From Lumbricus rubellus (Eukaryota > Annelida > Clitellata > Crassiclitellata > Lumbricidae), in assembly GCA_945859605.1 (NCBI GenBank), contig OX243815.1, forward strand, positions 26,843,301-26,907,300: a stretch of DNA of 64,000 nucleotides. The letters run 5' to 3'. Shown piece by piece: positions 32,456 through 43,640 of the stretch. The notes under the pieces are model-generated. The model was not told where the DNA came from. It did no database searches and was given only the letters and a program-made list of their open reading frames with translations. Numbering within the stretch: position 1 is the first letter of the stretch; each line of letters begins with the position of its first letter. A program made the translations under genes and the position numbers.

Positions 32456-33639
32456 CCCTTCATCCATCATTCTTCCTTCTCCTCCTTCTCTTCATCCAAT
32501 TCCATCTACCTTCCTCATCCTCGTTCTATATATATATATATATATTATATATAATGTAATTTAAATATATATAATATATAATATATATTCGCTTCGTCTT
32601 CTGAAAGACTCTGACCGTCAGCCAAGGGTTCTTCAGACACTAAGGACTTTCGAAAGACCGATCGACCAATTGGATTGATTAATCGAAAACAAGACAAGCC
32701 ATAACAATACATATACATATACATATACAATACATATACATATACATATACAATACATATATACGCCGACAACGAGCCAACGCAGCTCCTCTAACTGTCG
32801 AACAACCGACGTGTTCTGAAGTCTGAACCACCGTTCTCCATGTAAAATGATAGCTGAAGATTGACTATGCAACATGTGTACCTGCATGTTCTCATGTGAG
32901 TCGCTATCTTTCTGTGTCTATATGCCATTCCCCTACAGGAAAATAAATTGTCTCTATATGCTATGCAAACGCAGTCAACTAGATTGTCTCTTAACAGTTC
33001 AAACACAATAACGGCAATAAATGCATGGTCATCAAAAAAGGTGAAGCAACCGTTAAAAGGACTGACGAACAGAAAGAAAGGTCGTGTTGAGTGTAATGTA
33101 GATGTAATGTAATGATGTAATGTAATGTAATGTAATGATGTAATGTAATGTAATGTAGATGTAACGTATTGCAAACGTTGAAATAAAAATACAGCGAAAA
33201 CGAACTTCCACTCATACAGGATTTGCCATATGTATAGTAACTTCTGTGCGCACGTGCACATGACACTGGCTTTCGTAAATTCAAATGTATGCGGAATCTT
33301 GAAAAAACATACAAGCCGTGTAATGGCACATCAACATGCAACCTTTGTAATTAATAGCAATAAAAATTAATGAAATCGCACAATGATAGCTGAAAACATA
33401 GGATGTTTGCATATGGGCCCTGCACCTAATAGCTTATCCGTGTACTACAGCTAGATGATTAGTGGTTGGATCAGACATTCTTACTAATTTCTTAGTAAGG
33501 TTCTTAGTTCTTTCTTCACATGCTGCATTTAAACATTAGTGGACCATGTTTTTAAAAAATCAGCTGAGAATTAGCCGTTCACACAGTTTTTCGTATAGTT
33601 CCGTCTTTGCAAATTCCACAATGTTACTATCTCCCTCTA
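32456..33639. other. non-coding with small satellites
   Basis: No gene is recognised. (TA)n occurs at about 32527-32592, CATATA/CAATACATATA repeats at about 32705-32762, and a TGTAA pentanucleotide-type tract (TGTAATGTAATGATG) at about 33092-33165. Confidence 0.55.
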
Positions 33640-33709
33640 CCTTTCTCTCTCTGTCTCTCTCTGTCTCTCCCTTCCTCTGTCTCTGTCTCTGTCTCTGTCT
33701 CTCTCTCTG

Positions 33710-33800
<91 letters not shown>

Positions 33801-33863
33801 GTCTCTCTCTCTATTTCTCTCTCTCTCTCTGTCTCTCTCTCTTTGTCTCTCTGTCTGTCTGTC

Positions 33864-33894
<31 letters not shown>

Positions 33895-33895
33895 T
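33640..33895. repeat. CT / CTGT microsatellite, about 255 bp
   Basis: (CT)n with TCTG variants, completely pyrimidine-biased on the + strand apart from scattered G. Frames are poly(Leu-Ser) or poly(Arg-Glu) artefacts. Confidence 0.95.
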
Positions 33896-34962
33896 CTCAC
33901 TCATTGGCTGAAGGCTCTGAGGCAATCTCTATAAAAACTGACACACGGCATCAAAAGCAAAAATAGCGAAACCCATGCATGTAGATTCACCAATACACAG
34001 AGTTCCCATTACGGAACGTGTTGGCTGGTTAAAAATTCAGTGCCATAAAATCGGAAAAGAGACTCAAGAGCGTATACATGCAAGTAACGCGACTTTTGCA
34101 AGTATATACATGTATATATAGGCTATACTCGTTCAATGAGAAAATGCAAGTTGACAAGACCGCAACTCATTTACAAGGAAGGGAAGTTCTACGGGTTACA
34201 CGGGCACTTGTTGAGAGCTCTTGGAATAGCCTATAGGCCTATAGTGTGTTCCGTGCAGACGTGATTCAATAGGCCTACAGAAGAAATCTGTGCGTGAGTG
34301 ACAACTGACAATACTGTTGATGCCGTTGTTACTTAATAGAGTATACCCCCTAAAAATCGGATCCCCAGATTAAGATAGTTCACAAAAGACCACTTAGAAC
34401 ATTTAAAGCCCTTAAGAACATCGTTTAGAGTCTGAGTCACTAACTAAAAACTCGCGTTGCCTTGCTTTGAACATTTCACAGGGCAATGAAAACAATTAGA
34501 GTCACTTTAATTTTTTGATTACAGCATAAATTTATCAATTATTGGCCTACGCACTTTTCAACAATAATACGCTGGATCTATGGATACGGTACACTCGATC
34601 TATACGCAGCATATTCCATCCGGGGAAAGGTAAATTAATTCATTCCCCCCACCCGGATAGCTTTAGGGTGAGTATAGAATATCGGCGACACCGTTTATGG
34701 AGATTGTCAGATTGAAGGACAATCGTTGGGTATTATGCGATACGCACCGAAATGGCCGACCATGCAGCAATTTATGTGTACGAACAATTGAACATTTATA
34801 TAGCCCCTTACCATAACATCACGAAGGCGCTTAGATGTAAGAACAGCGATTAGCCTAATGGAAGCAAATGTAGAACTGCATTAGACTCCGATGGTCTGAA
34901 TAATGGAACGTATTAAAAATTGTCAACTGGGATAATATTTATTGTTGTGGTAGTAGTAGTAG
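33896..34962. other. non-coding, no gene recognised
   Basis: No gene is supported. A piece at 34785-34835 (GAACATTTATATAGCCCCTT and CATCACGAAGGCGCTTAG) matches 59708-59755. It is probably a SINE or LINE 3' end. Confidence 0.45.
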
Positions 34963-35499
34963 TAGAGTGCTTGGGGGGAAGTCCGACACTGGAGGGAAGT
35001 TCGACAGTCGTAACCTTTTTGCTTACTTACTCACGAGCTTTAATGACAAGTCATTTGCGGATATATTTTTTAATAAAGCTTTCTTTAGTTGTCATTTTGG
35101 CCAACTTAGATTAAAATTTTACCGCATGCAATCCGCGAAACCCTGAGCTAAATCAGTGCACCTGATAAGTAATCAATGCATCCGATTGCGCAATGTAAAA
35201 TCATGTAAAGCGTTTATTCGCATATCTCTCATCTCGAGGGAGATTTTCTTGTTGTTAATGCTTGAGTTAGGTCTAATGCCAATGAAAAGTAGGCTGGTAA
35301 GACGCATATTGCTCATTACACAGTGGGTCGAAAAATAAGTGACCTGTCGAACTTCCACCCAAGTTCGGGTAAGTTCGACACCTCTAATTGGGGTAAGTTC
35401 GACAGTGTGCGGTTCATGCATATACGTGGGAATATGTGATTCGTTTTATGCGTGTATCATTACTGTAGATGCAAAATGTCTATAAAACGAAATGTATGT

Positions 35500-35882
35500 A
35501 TGTAAGTTATGTATATATGTATGTATGTATCAATGCATCCGATTATGTATGTATGTATGTATGTATGTAGGCTGTGTATGTAGGCTATATATGTAGGCTA
35601 TGTATGTATGTATGTATGCATGCATGCATTTATGTATGTATGTATGTATGTATGTATGTATGTATGTATGTATGTATGTATGTATATATATGTATGTAAT
35701 TATGCATGTATGTATGCATGTATGTATGCATGTACTATGCATGCATGTATGTATGTATGTATGTATGTATGTATGTATGTATGTATGTATGTATGTATGT
35801 ATGTATGTACTATGTATGTATGTATGTATGTATGCATGCATGTATGTATAAATATATATGTAGGGCTATGTAGGCTTATGTA
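35500..35882. repeat. TATG tetranucleotide microsatellite inside the pogo-like element
   Basis: (TATG)n with GCATGCATG, TGTAGGCTATG and TACTATG interruptions, about 380 bp. It replaces what would be the body of the transposon. Confidence 0.95.
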
Positions 35883-35973
35883 TATGTGTAATAGTGTATG
35901 TATGTGTGTATATACATAGTCATGATACGAATGCTGACAATGTCAGTCATCCATGAAATTACCCTTTGCTCAA

Positions 35974-36114
35974 TGTGGGTGTTCATACTTTGATCCACCC
36001 AAGAACCAGGAAGAAGAATGGATAAGGTGCCAGATGTGTGGGCGTTGGTTTCATGAGACGTGTACAGATGCTGTCAATGACATTTATTTAATCTGGACAC
36101 GTTTTATAACCTGA
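35974..36114 (+). pseudogene. C-terminal Cys-rich (PHD-like) finger of a pogo/DDE_1-type transposase
   Basis: The readable frame is CGCSYFDPPKNQEEEW followed by IRCQMCGRWFHETCTD, ending at TGA 36112-36114. The pattern C-x-C ... W-I-x-C-x-x-C-x-x-W-F-H-x-x-C is the hallmark of the short zinc-binding finger at the end of many pogo/Tigger-like (DDE superfamily) transposases. There is a stop shortly upstream and no catalytic domain. Only this end of the gene survived, at the expected place near the right terminus. Confidence 0.75.
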
Positions 36115-36335
36115 TTCCAGTTACAGACAGTGAGGGGAAGTTCGACAATTTATAGCCCTCAGAAAAAGTGTTTGTAATTTCAGGAAATAAACTGCAAAGA
36201 CTACAATGTTATTGCTTTTGCTTAAAGAGATATAGTACTACTATAAAGTATTTTTGTTATAATTTTGTGATCTCGTTTAAGGCTAGAAATTTTGCAAAAA
36301 TGCTTAATGTGTCGAACTTCCCCACAAGCACTCTA

Positions 36336-37108
36336 CTTAACAGGTAGCCACATTATAAACGACGCTGGTTTACGAACGGACAAACAGATTAGCGGGAAAA
36401 TTGAGATCGATACATGCAGACTATTGTCAAGTGCTACATGATTATACCTACTTAATAAAATATGAAGATAGAATCTATCTCATGATATGGATCTGCAGGA
36501 TTACGTACATGTAGACCTACTCGTCGTAATAGTTTTAAAATATCATGATAATTATGTCCGGGATGTCGATCATTGGCTTCCCTTGCAGCGTCTTAATTGG
36601 ATCTCTGCATCGTTGTTTTTTTTATTTCGTCTGTCTGTATGTCAGTACTTGTATATGTCTGTGTCTGTCTATGCGTTTGTCTATGTATATGTCTGTGTCT
36701 GTCTATGCGTTTGTCTGTGTATATGTCTGTGTCTGTCTATGCGTTTGTCTATGTATATGTCTGGTTGCATACCTCCTTCCTTCCCTCCGTCTGCACAGTA
36801 GTAACCGGTGGAATGTCAAAAGCTGAGACTCCTCTGTTCATCTGAGCAGACTGCGTGCGTTTTATCTCTTGCTCGTGAACCTCCACAAGGCAGCGCCGAA
36901 CTTTCTCGGTGGCTTATTAGCCGGGGTTGGGTAGGGAGCGCTTCTGACCAAACGGTCTTGAAGGGCTGCTATAATATTTTCTATCTAATAAAAATTCATT
37001 GTGGAGATTTATATAGCGCCCCTTCAATGTTACTAATCAGGAGCACTCCCGGCCCAACTCCCGGTTAAATAAATCAAATCAAATCAAATCGAGCTGGGCG
37101 GTTTTAAG
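36336..37108. other. non-coding; short minisatellite and SINE pieces
   Basis: A 34-bp tandem repeat, TATATGTCTGTGTCTGTCTA plus TGCGTTTGTC and ATG/GTG, with about 3.5 copies, lies at 36652-36768. At about 36928-36965 GGGAGCGCTTCTGA and GGGCTGCTATAAT resemble the SINE tail in plus orientation. At about 37011-37058 TATATAGCGCCCCTTCAAT resembles the same tail inverted. An (AATCA)n run lies at 37070-37092. No gene is recognised. Confidence 0.6.
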
Positions 37109-37116
37109 GTTGCGAC

Positions 37117-37933
37117 CATAGATTGAGTATTCGAATATTATGAATATTAAGATTTTCCAATATTCACGAATATTAACGAATATTAAAACTGCCAACGAAT
37201 ATTATATTCGTAAAATATTAAATATGTTCTTTCAAGAAATGTTTTATTCTTATTTCTTATCTTGTTTAAAAAAAATGAAAATGCTTTTACTGAATGAATT
37301 GTACAAAATCGAGTTAGCCTACGCATAGGCCTATTATATCAGTAAGTGACACTAGCTTTAGTAGATTTATTGTTAAAAACTTCAAGGTCTCTGCTGGGTC
37401 TGGCCAATGTGGCCATGCGACATTCATATCACATTCGATACTTAATGTTAGTCACTTTGTCTGACTTCTGACCATCCTCCCCAACTGAAAAGAGGCAGAG
37501 CCACCGATGGCAGTTGGAAAGTAGCAGCAATAGTAAATTAGAAATAAACTGAACTGCCTATAATAGTAACTGCAAATTGATAAAGTACTTTTAAAACAGT
37601 GTAGCAGGATGAGTAAATAGCCTATAAATGCCAACAAAGGAAATAATAGTGCCAGATTACAAGCAAAAATTATCTCGATCTCAGCATATTAAGCGCATTG
37701 CATATTTTAATCCATGCAGCCTTGCACTGAATGCGAGTGAATGTCGTAGAGACATACAGAAACGTAACCTGCTTAACACCGAGTAACATTGCGGTTTCGA
37801 TCGTTCACCCTATATTATAATTCGTTAACGAATATTTGCGAATATTTACGAATAATTACGCATATTAAAAAATCTTAACATTCACGAATATTTACGAATA
37901 TTAAAACCTAAAGTCACGAATACTCAATCTATG
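37117..37933. mobile_element. hAT-like element rich in GAATATT, 817 bp, perfect 8-bp target duplication
   Basis: The ends CATAGATTGAGTATTCG and CGAATACTCAATCTATG are perfect inverted repeats. The flanks are the perfect 8-mer GTTGCGAC (37109-37116 and 37934-37941). Both subterminal regions (37136-37215 and 37820-37915) are packed with variants of CGAATATTAACGAATATT, a dense array of short motifs such as hAT transposases bind. The middle (about 37220-37800) has no recognisable gene. Confidence 0.92.
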
Positions 37934-37946
37934 GTTGCGACAAAAC

Positions 37947-38103
37947 GTCATCATCGTTGTCATCATCATCGTTGTCATCATCATCATCATCATCATCATT
38001 ATAATCATCAATTCATCATCCTCATCGTTATCAGCGTCATCCTCCTCCTCTTCCTCCTCCTCATCATCATCATCATCGCCATAATCATCATCATCGTCGT
38101 CAT

Positions 38104-38139
<36 letters not shown>

Positions 38140-38255
38140 AATCATCATCATCGCCATCATCATTATCATCATCATCATCATCATTGTGGTCATCATCATC
38201 ATCATCATCCTCATCATCATCATCCTCATCATCATCATCATCATCATCATCGCCT
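37947..38255. repeat. TCA trinucleotide microsatellite, about 300 bp
   Basis: (TCA)n with CCTCC, GTTGTC and GCCATAATC interruptions. It starts right after the target site of the hAT-like element at 37117-37933. Confidence 0.95.
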
Positions 38256-38758
38256 GCAGCTGATCGAGTGAAAGCAGCAGCTGCAATGCGGTGATTTTCT
38301 CCTCTCACCATATCCGGCAAATCTCGTCTCTAAGCGAACAGAATGATGAAAATATATTCTGAACGATTCACCGTTAGTCGCTGGGTCTGACTCTGACTGT
38401 CGCTGTCGCTGTGGCTGCAGTGGCTGAGGTTTCAGCGACGACGATGGGTCGGTTCTCAGCAGAGAATAAAAGGCCATCAATTATGGAGAGAAGGTTGCAG
38501 CGCTTCAGCTTAAGCAGTCAGTGATGATCATTGACGTCGCACATCCGTCATCCAGTATTAATGCGAGTTAGGATAGAGACAGAGAGAAAGAGAGAGAAAT
38601 AGAGACGTATACAGTTACAAAGCATGCAGACAGAAAAAGAGATGGATGGATGGATGGATGGATAATGGATTAATAGACAGACAGACACACAGACAGCCAG
38701 ACAGACAGACAGACAGATAGACAGACAGATAGACAGACAGACAGACAGAAAGACAGAC

Positions 38759-38793
<35 letters not shown>

Positions 38794-38968
38794 TAGACAC
38801 ATGTAGGACCTGTGCCGGTTGTGCTTCGAGTTTGTAGTAGGCTATAGGATGCAAGCTTACTATACTGGATAGCTTCGAAATCACGACAATTATTAAAGAT
38901 TTGTATCTTAGATTGGTCTTTCATTGTTGGTCTACTTTGGTTGGTCTCCTTATGAATCTTCATGATAC
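38256..38968. repeat. non-coding stretch with a GACA/GATG microsatellite
   Basis: GATG repeats (38641-38663) are followed by a GACA array with GATA variants (38676-38797). No gene is recognised on either side. A small GCTGTC/GTGGCTGCAG cluster is near 38398-38425. Confidence 0.75.
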
Positions 38969-38976
38969 CTGACAAT

Positions 38977-39239
38977 CATATATAGGCGTACGAGGCGGGG
39001 TCCAAAGGGGGGCAAATGGCCCCCAACTTTCGGGCAAGTGTGGTTTTTCGGGCAAACACAGCCCCAACGACTAAAAAAAAGGTCGTCAATTTTTGGGCAA
39101 GTCCGGTTTTTCGGGCAAACACAGCCCCAAACGACCAAAAAAAGGTCATCAACTTTTTTCCCGGATAGGCCTATATTTTTTGGGCAGAAGTTCAATCTTT
39201 ACCCTCCTCCCCACTACTAAAATCTCCCGTACGCCTATG
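38977..39239. mobile_element. hAT-like MITE, 263 bp, perfect 8-bp target duplication
   Basis: The left end is CATATATAGGCGTACGAGG and the right end CTCCCGTACGCCTATG; they match as inverted repeats allowing a few extra bases at the left. The flanks are the perfect 8-mer CTGACAAT (38969-38976 and 39240-39247). Inside, TTTTTCGGGCAAACACAGCC is duplicated (about 39042 and 39106), as is AAAAAAAGGTCrTCAA. Confidence 0.9.
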
Positions 39240-39247
39240 CTGACAAT

Positions 39248-40028
39248 ACAGGTTGAGCAGTGCATGTGCAAAGATTTTGTTCCAATGAAACCGTGCAAAA
39301 TGAAATTGACAGATGCTGCGAAGATAGGACAGGTGCTGCAGATAAAGGACAGGTGCTGCGGAGAAAGGACAGGTGCTGCAGCGGAGAAACTGGCAGTGGC
39401 GTCGGTCGTAATAACCAGCGACATGGCGTAAGGCGAAGCGAGGAAAATCCCGTAAAGTCGCGTTGAGAAACCTACGCCTGCCGCTGCCGCTGCGCCACGA
39501 CCTTTAATCCATCGTGGAAGAAGACATTCCAATATAAATTACCATCGACTTCGATATTAGATTTCAGCGGAAGAAGTAATCAATTCTAATCCTAGAATAT
39601 CTACGGCGTAGGTGTAATCAAGCGTCATGTCAGAGACCGGCAGGTCACCGGCTGCATGGGGGCTTAGATCGGTCATGTTCCTCACCCCACCCCCTAACTC
39701 TGATGTTTGCTTTGGGTTTAGGGCCTGCAGCAATACAAATTCCCAGCTTAATGACGTCTGTATTCTTACGGCGCCAGGTCAGTGTTCCCTCTTTTGTTAA
39801 TTAGCAGAACATTTCAATTTAAAACAAATTGGGATTAAAACCTGCGAACGGAACAGTAATTAATTCCATGTTCATTTTGAACACGCTCTTCCGATGTTTT
39901 TATGAACTTTGTAAAAATATTCGTGTAGAACTAGAAGCCAACGACTAGGCCTACTAGATTAGGCGGCGTGTGTATATCGAATTAACTCCAAACAGTTCAT
40001 TGGGAAATAATATAGAAACAGGACCATC
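39248..40028. other. non-coding; short 24-bp tandem repeat
   Basis: GGACAGGTGCTGC repeats three times at about 39327-39382. No gene is recognised in the rest. Confidence 0.5.
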
Positions 40029-40262
40029 CAAGGCCGTAGCTGGGGGGGGATGTTTTGGGTGTGTGAATATCCCCGAAATGAAACCATGTAAAAATGGAAT
40101 AACGTATTTGCTAACACATGATGTAATAACAACATTGTGTAATTTATTGGCAGTCCAGAACCCTCTATGTCTATGAGATCTCACAATGCTTCTCCAAATC
40201 CCTTATATAGTCAGTTGATTCGGTTGGTGGTGGTCTTGCTCAATGCTCAGGTCACGGCCTTG
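40029..40262. mobile_element. Partial copy of the CAAGGCCGTAG MITE family
   Basis: The left end CAAGGCCGTAGCTGGGGG and the block GTTTTGGGTGTGTGAATATC, CCCCGAAATG match the family at 30885 and 46282. A possible right end, GTCACGGCCTTG, lies at 40251-40262, but the interior from about 40110 differs and the flanking 8-mers do not match. It is probably truncated or rearranged. Confidence 0.55.
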
Positions 40263-41436
40263 ATTGATTTGATTCTCTTCTGAATGCATTGTAAGCCACT
40301 TCTTTTATTCTGATGATTGATAACATTTCATTTGACGATGCAAGATGTTCTTCATTGCGCGATGTTCCGTCTCACTTATGCCACCTGGGAGATGCGAGAA
40401 AATTTGATTTTTTTTATGCTTCTGAAAGACGGGAATCTTGCCAATGCACAAAATATGCGGATGTTTAAAGCACCGTAAAACGCAATTAATTATAGGGCAA
40501 GAGACACAAGAGTACGCGAGAAAAGTAATAATTTTTATTATTTTCTCGTAGAAAATATGAGCTGTTTGACAAAGAATGCAAACGTCGGAACAACAAAGGC
40601 ACACTTGTTAAAAATAAAAATAAATCGAAACCTTATTTGGCCTTCTCATGTGGATTTTGGCCCTGTCAGGTGGATGAACCTGCATTTTTAAATTACGATG
40701 GTTTGTGTTCGACGATGTTGTGGCTAATACTTGCTATTGTAAACCTGCCTGAATACATTGAAGCTACAGGTGCAGTCTATACGGGTAGTCCACTGAAATA
40801 TGGCTTCAGTGATTAATCAATGTGACGGCACCTTATTTTGTTCCACAATAACAAAAACGACGCGAAGAAATAGTCAAACGTTTTACAATGCCAAAGTAGA
40901 CCGCCTATTAATCATCAATATACATCCACATGCACTTTTAAGAAATACAGGGAAGCAAAACTATCGATTGCGTCAAGGATTCTATATATACTGTATGATC
41001 GTATACAATAATCTTACGGTTAGGGCTATAATACTCTTACGGAATAGACCTACTAGGCTACGGGTGACAGTAAAGTCACCTACGGTCCTCCCATTTCCCA
41101 ATCGACGCGCATTTATGAATAGTAGTTAACTGGTGGCAGTTGCGATTGCATGAGTAGGCTACAAGCAATTTATTTCTATTTTATTTACGGATTTAAGTGA
41201 GTCTGTCCGTTTGTCTGTATCTACTTGGATTAACGTTCCTTTGATCTTTTAAAGGAAGATGGATGTTCAAAGTCAACTTGTTAGGTATACGCTCGCAATA
41301 CACTTTGAAGCATCGTCGTCATGCCTTTGAATGGACTATTAAAAAAACACAAACAGCCACGAGACAGACTTAGACAGACGCAGAGAAAACCAATTCGACC
41401 ACCGATCGTGGAAAGAATTACAGTAGAAAATCGCCA
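40263..41436. other. non-coding, no gene recognised
   Basis: No gene is supported; short frames at 40305-40604 and 40800-41129 show no motif. Confidence 0.4.
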
Positions 41437-41442
41437 TTGAAG

Positions 41443-41502
<60 letters not shown>

Positions 41503-41636
41503 TACAGACAGACAGACAGACAGAGACAGAGATCGAGACAGAGACAGAGACAGCCAGACAGAGAGAGAGAAACAGAGAGAGACACAGAGAGAGACAGAGA
41601 CAGAGACAGAGAGACAGAGACAGAGACAGAGACATA
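41437..41636. repeat. GACA / GAGACA microsatellite, about 200 bp
   Basis: (GACA)n changing to (GAGACA)n, with AGAGAGAG at both edges. No gene. Confidence 0.95.
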
Positions 41637-42280
41637 CTATTGAATTTCCTGTGAATCGTTGACTTAGAACGACTGTCACAGGTGTCGCTAGTATACAGCT
41701 AGACATTCCTGCAGCTGTAGACTCTTGCTCGCAATAGACTCTCCGCCGCCGTGTCGTTCAGATTCCTCAACGACACAAGACGAATAGGAAACGATTCATA
41801 TTAACCCATGGACAACAATTTTGTCTGCGGTGATTCATGAATCATCTGTGCGATGATGACGTCTATGACTCACTGAATAAAATTATTCTTGTGCAGTTTG
41901 ATCTTTATCGCTGACTGTAACGACCACAACCGGATTCTTCGTCTTCATGATCATCCTATTCGTTCTCACATCCTCACGTCCTACCTTCGCCTATTTCTGC
42001 CTACCGTATTCTTTCTTAGTATCATTTACCGTCCTCTTCCTTCTCTGCGTCTGCTTTTTCTTTTCCACCTCTTCCTCTTTCTCTTCCTCTTCCTCTCCTA
42101 CTCCACATCCTACTATTCTTCAACTTCTTCTTCTTCTTCTTTTTCTTCTTTTTCTACTTCTTCGTCTTTCTTTTCTTCTTCTTCTTTTTCTTTCTCTTCA
42201 TTATATCTTCCTCTTCATCCTCCTACTCTTCTTCTCCTCCTTCTCATTTTTCCTTTCTCTCACTTCTCTCCCTATGTCTC
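41637..42280. other. non-coding; pyrimidine-rich CTT/CTC block
   Basis: From about 42020 to 42280 the + strand is nearly all C/T (TTCTTC, CTCCT). Long Ser/Leu/Phe-rich frames in it (41889-42549) come from this bias. No gene is supported. Confidence 0.55.
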
Positions 42281-42363
42281 TCACTCACTCACTCACTCAC
42301 TCACTCACTCACTCACTCACTCACTCACTCACTCACTCACTCACTCACTCACTCACTCACTCA
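42281..42363. repeat. ACTC tetranucleotide microsatellite
   Basis: About 20 perfect copies of ACTC. Confidence 0.95.
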
Positions 42364-42753
42364 TCCCCTGCGCTTATCTCTTCGCCTTTCGTATCCGCCT
42401 TTCTTCAATGCTTCATTTATGTATGTCTTTATTGCTCTATAAATTTGTTTATCTTGTCATCAGGTAATGTCTCTCTGTTTGTCTTTCCATCTGTCTTTCC
42501 GACTTTTGCATCTTACAAAACAGCCAAATTTAGAGGGAGAAGATCCTAGAAAAAATATCCATACGGACGCAAAATTTGACTTCAAAACATTTTTTGCATA
42601 GCCTAGCCTACCGATGATTATCCACAATTCAAACATAGTGTAAGAACGAAAGAGCCTGCTAGCTCCTGCGGCGGTCTGTCATAAAGCATACATCGCGATG
42701 ATAGCAGTGTGATTGATATGTCAATGTAGATAAGTCCATATTGGTTGACTTAA

Positions 42754-43094
42754 CAGGGGCGGATCCAGGGGGGGCAATCCGGCCATGCCCCCCCCCATTT
42801 GAAACTGCCATGGGACGTGGCCCCCCCATTTGGTCTGAAATTAGCAATACGAATATGGGTGGAATGGATATTGCCCCCCCCCTATTCGGAAAATTGTATG
42901 TAACGTGGCCCCCCATTCGATTTTCAAGTCGGGGACTAAAAAAAAAGAAAAAAAAGGTCATCAACTTTTTTGGCGGAGGAAAAGTAATTTTTTCCGGCAA
43001 CGACCGGTACTATTTTTCGAAAAAAATTCTGTCCTTTTTCCCGCCCAAGATCTAAGATTTTGGCCCCCTTGAAACAGTTCTGGATCCGCCACTG
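42754..43094. mobile_element. hAT-like MITE (CAGGGGCGGATCCAG), 341 bp
   Basis: The ends CAGGGGCGGATCCAG and CTGGATCCGCCACTG are inverted, with 14 of 15 bases matching. GTTGACTT lies just left (42744-42751, two bases short of the end) and GTTGACTA just right (43095-43102), a slightly eroded 8-bp duplication. The interior is rich in C-runs and carries the AAAAAGGTCATCAACTTTTT phrase shared with other MITEs here. Confidence 0.8.
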
Positions 43095-43412
43095 GTTGAC
43101 TAGGCCTGTTTTGTTTCGGAAAGTTCAGAAAGGCCATGCAAGAGTTTTTCACAAATTCAATTATTATTCGTAGACAATGAATAGGAATTGTTTTGAGTCT
43201 TGGAGATTGTTGACGCTTTCATGTGTAAGGAAGTCGACAATTTTCAAGCCAAAATAAGGAACCTTAAGGTTCCAGAAAGATATCACAGGAGGGCTTCCTT
43301 TGTCGTTGAAACATGCATTCCCCCCCCCCGAGTGATCAATCATCGAAGTTTGCAAGTGCCCGGTTGCTATATATGTATACTATGTACTATGTAGTATATA
43401 ATATATAAATAT
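43095..43412. other. non-coding; perfect 16-bp palindrome
   Basis: GGAACCTTAAGGTTCC at 43258-43273 is a perfect palindrome. A C-run is at 43321-43330. No gene is recognised. Confidence 0.5.
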
Positions 43413-43640
43413 ACACCGTGAGGCATAAAAAACCAAGCCCCTAGAAAAATTGTTATAATTTTAACAATATTCTAGCAATGTCAATGAAATTCTGGAAAAT
43501 TATAGCTAAATAGCAGGCAATGTAAAAAGAATATCAGTTTTTACTCTAACTGTCCGCCTTTAGCTTCTACGCATGCGCGAAGTCGCATGCACCATTCACG
43601 CACCGCCTAGTCAATAAATTCGCTGTTCATATATATACTC
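43413..43640 (-). pseudogene. Truncated mariner-like element, 3' end with transposase C-terminus
   Basis: A mariner-type end, CACCGTGAGGCATAAAAAAC, begins after TA (43411-43412). On the minus strand, 43635-43555 reads NSEFID then AVREWCMRLRACVEAKGG. That matches the last residues of the DD37D transposases at 17.8 and 25.7 kb (IDKAIEQWRPRLRACVQAKG). One stop and several substitutions are visible. No second terminal repeat is seen, so the element is cut off. It is a third mariner-like family by its end sequence. Confidence 0.7.

Larger units (their letters stand above)
34965..36333 (+). mobile_element. Pogo/Tc1-mariner-type element with zinc-finger remnant, 1369 bp
   Basis: The ends GAGTGCTTGGGGGGAAGTCC and GGGAAGTTCGACAC-type repeats are inverted: 25 bp, about 23 matching. 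They are flanked by TA (34963-34964 and 36334-36335). The motif GAAGTTCGAC, part of the end, recurs inside near both ends (34999, 35345-35405, 36130), as expected of transposase-binding sites. The only coding remnant is the C-terminal zinc-finger at 35974-36114. The middle has been replaced by a 370-bp TATG microsatellite. Assignment to the pogo group rests on the TA target and that finger. Confidence 0.85.

Noticed and set aside
40029..40262. Complete MITE of the CAAGGCCGTAG family
   Set aside because: The flanking 8-mers do not match and the right half differs from the family, so only a partial copy is claimed.
41889..42549. Two overlapping frames of about 200 codons rich in Ser, Leu and Phe
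   Set aside because: The sequence is a C/T-biased tract followed by an ACTC microsatellite; the frames reflect composition only.
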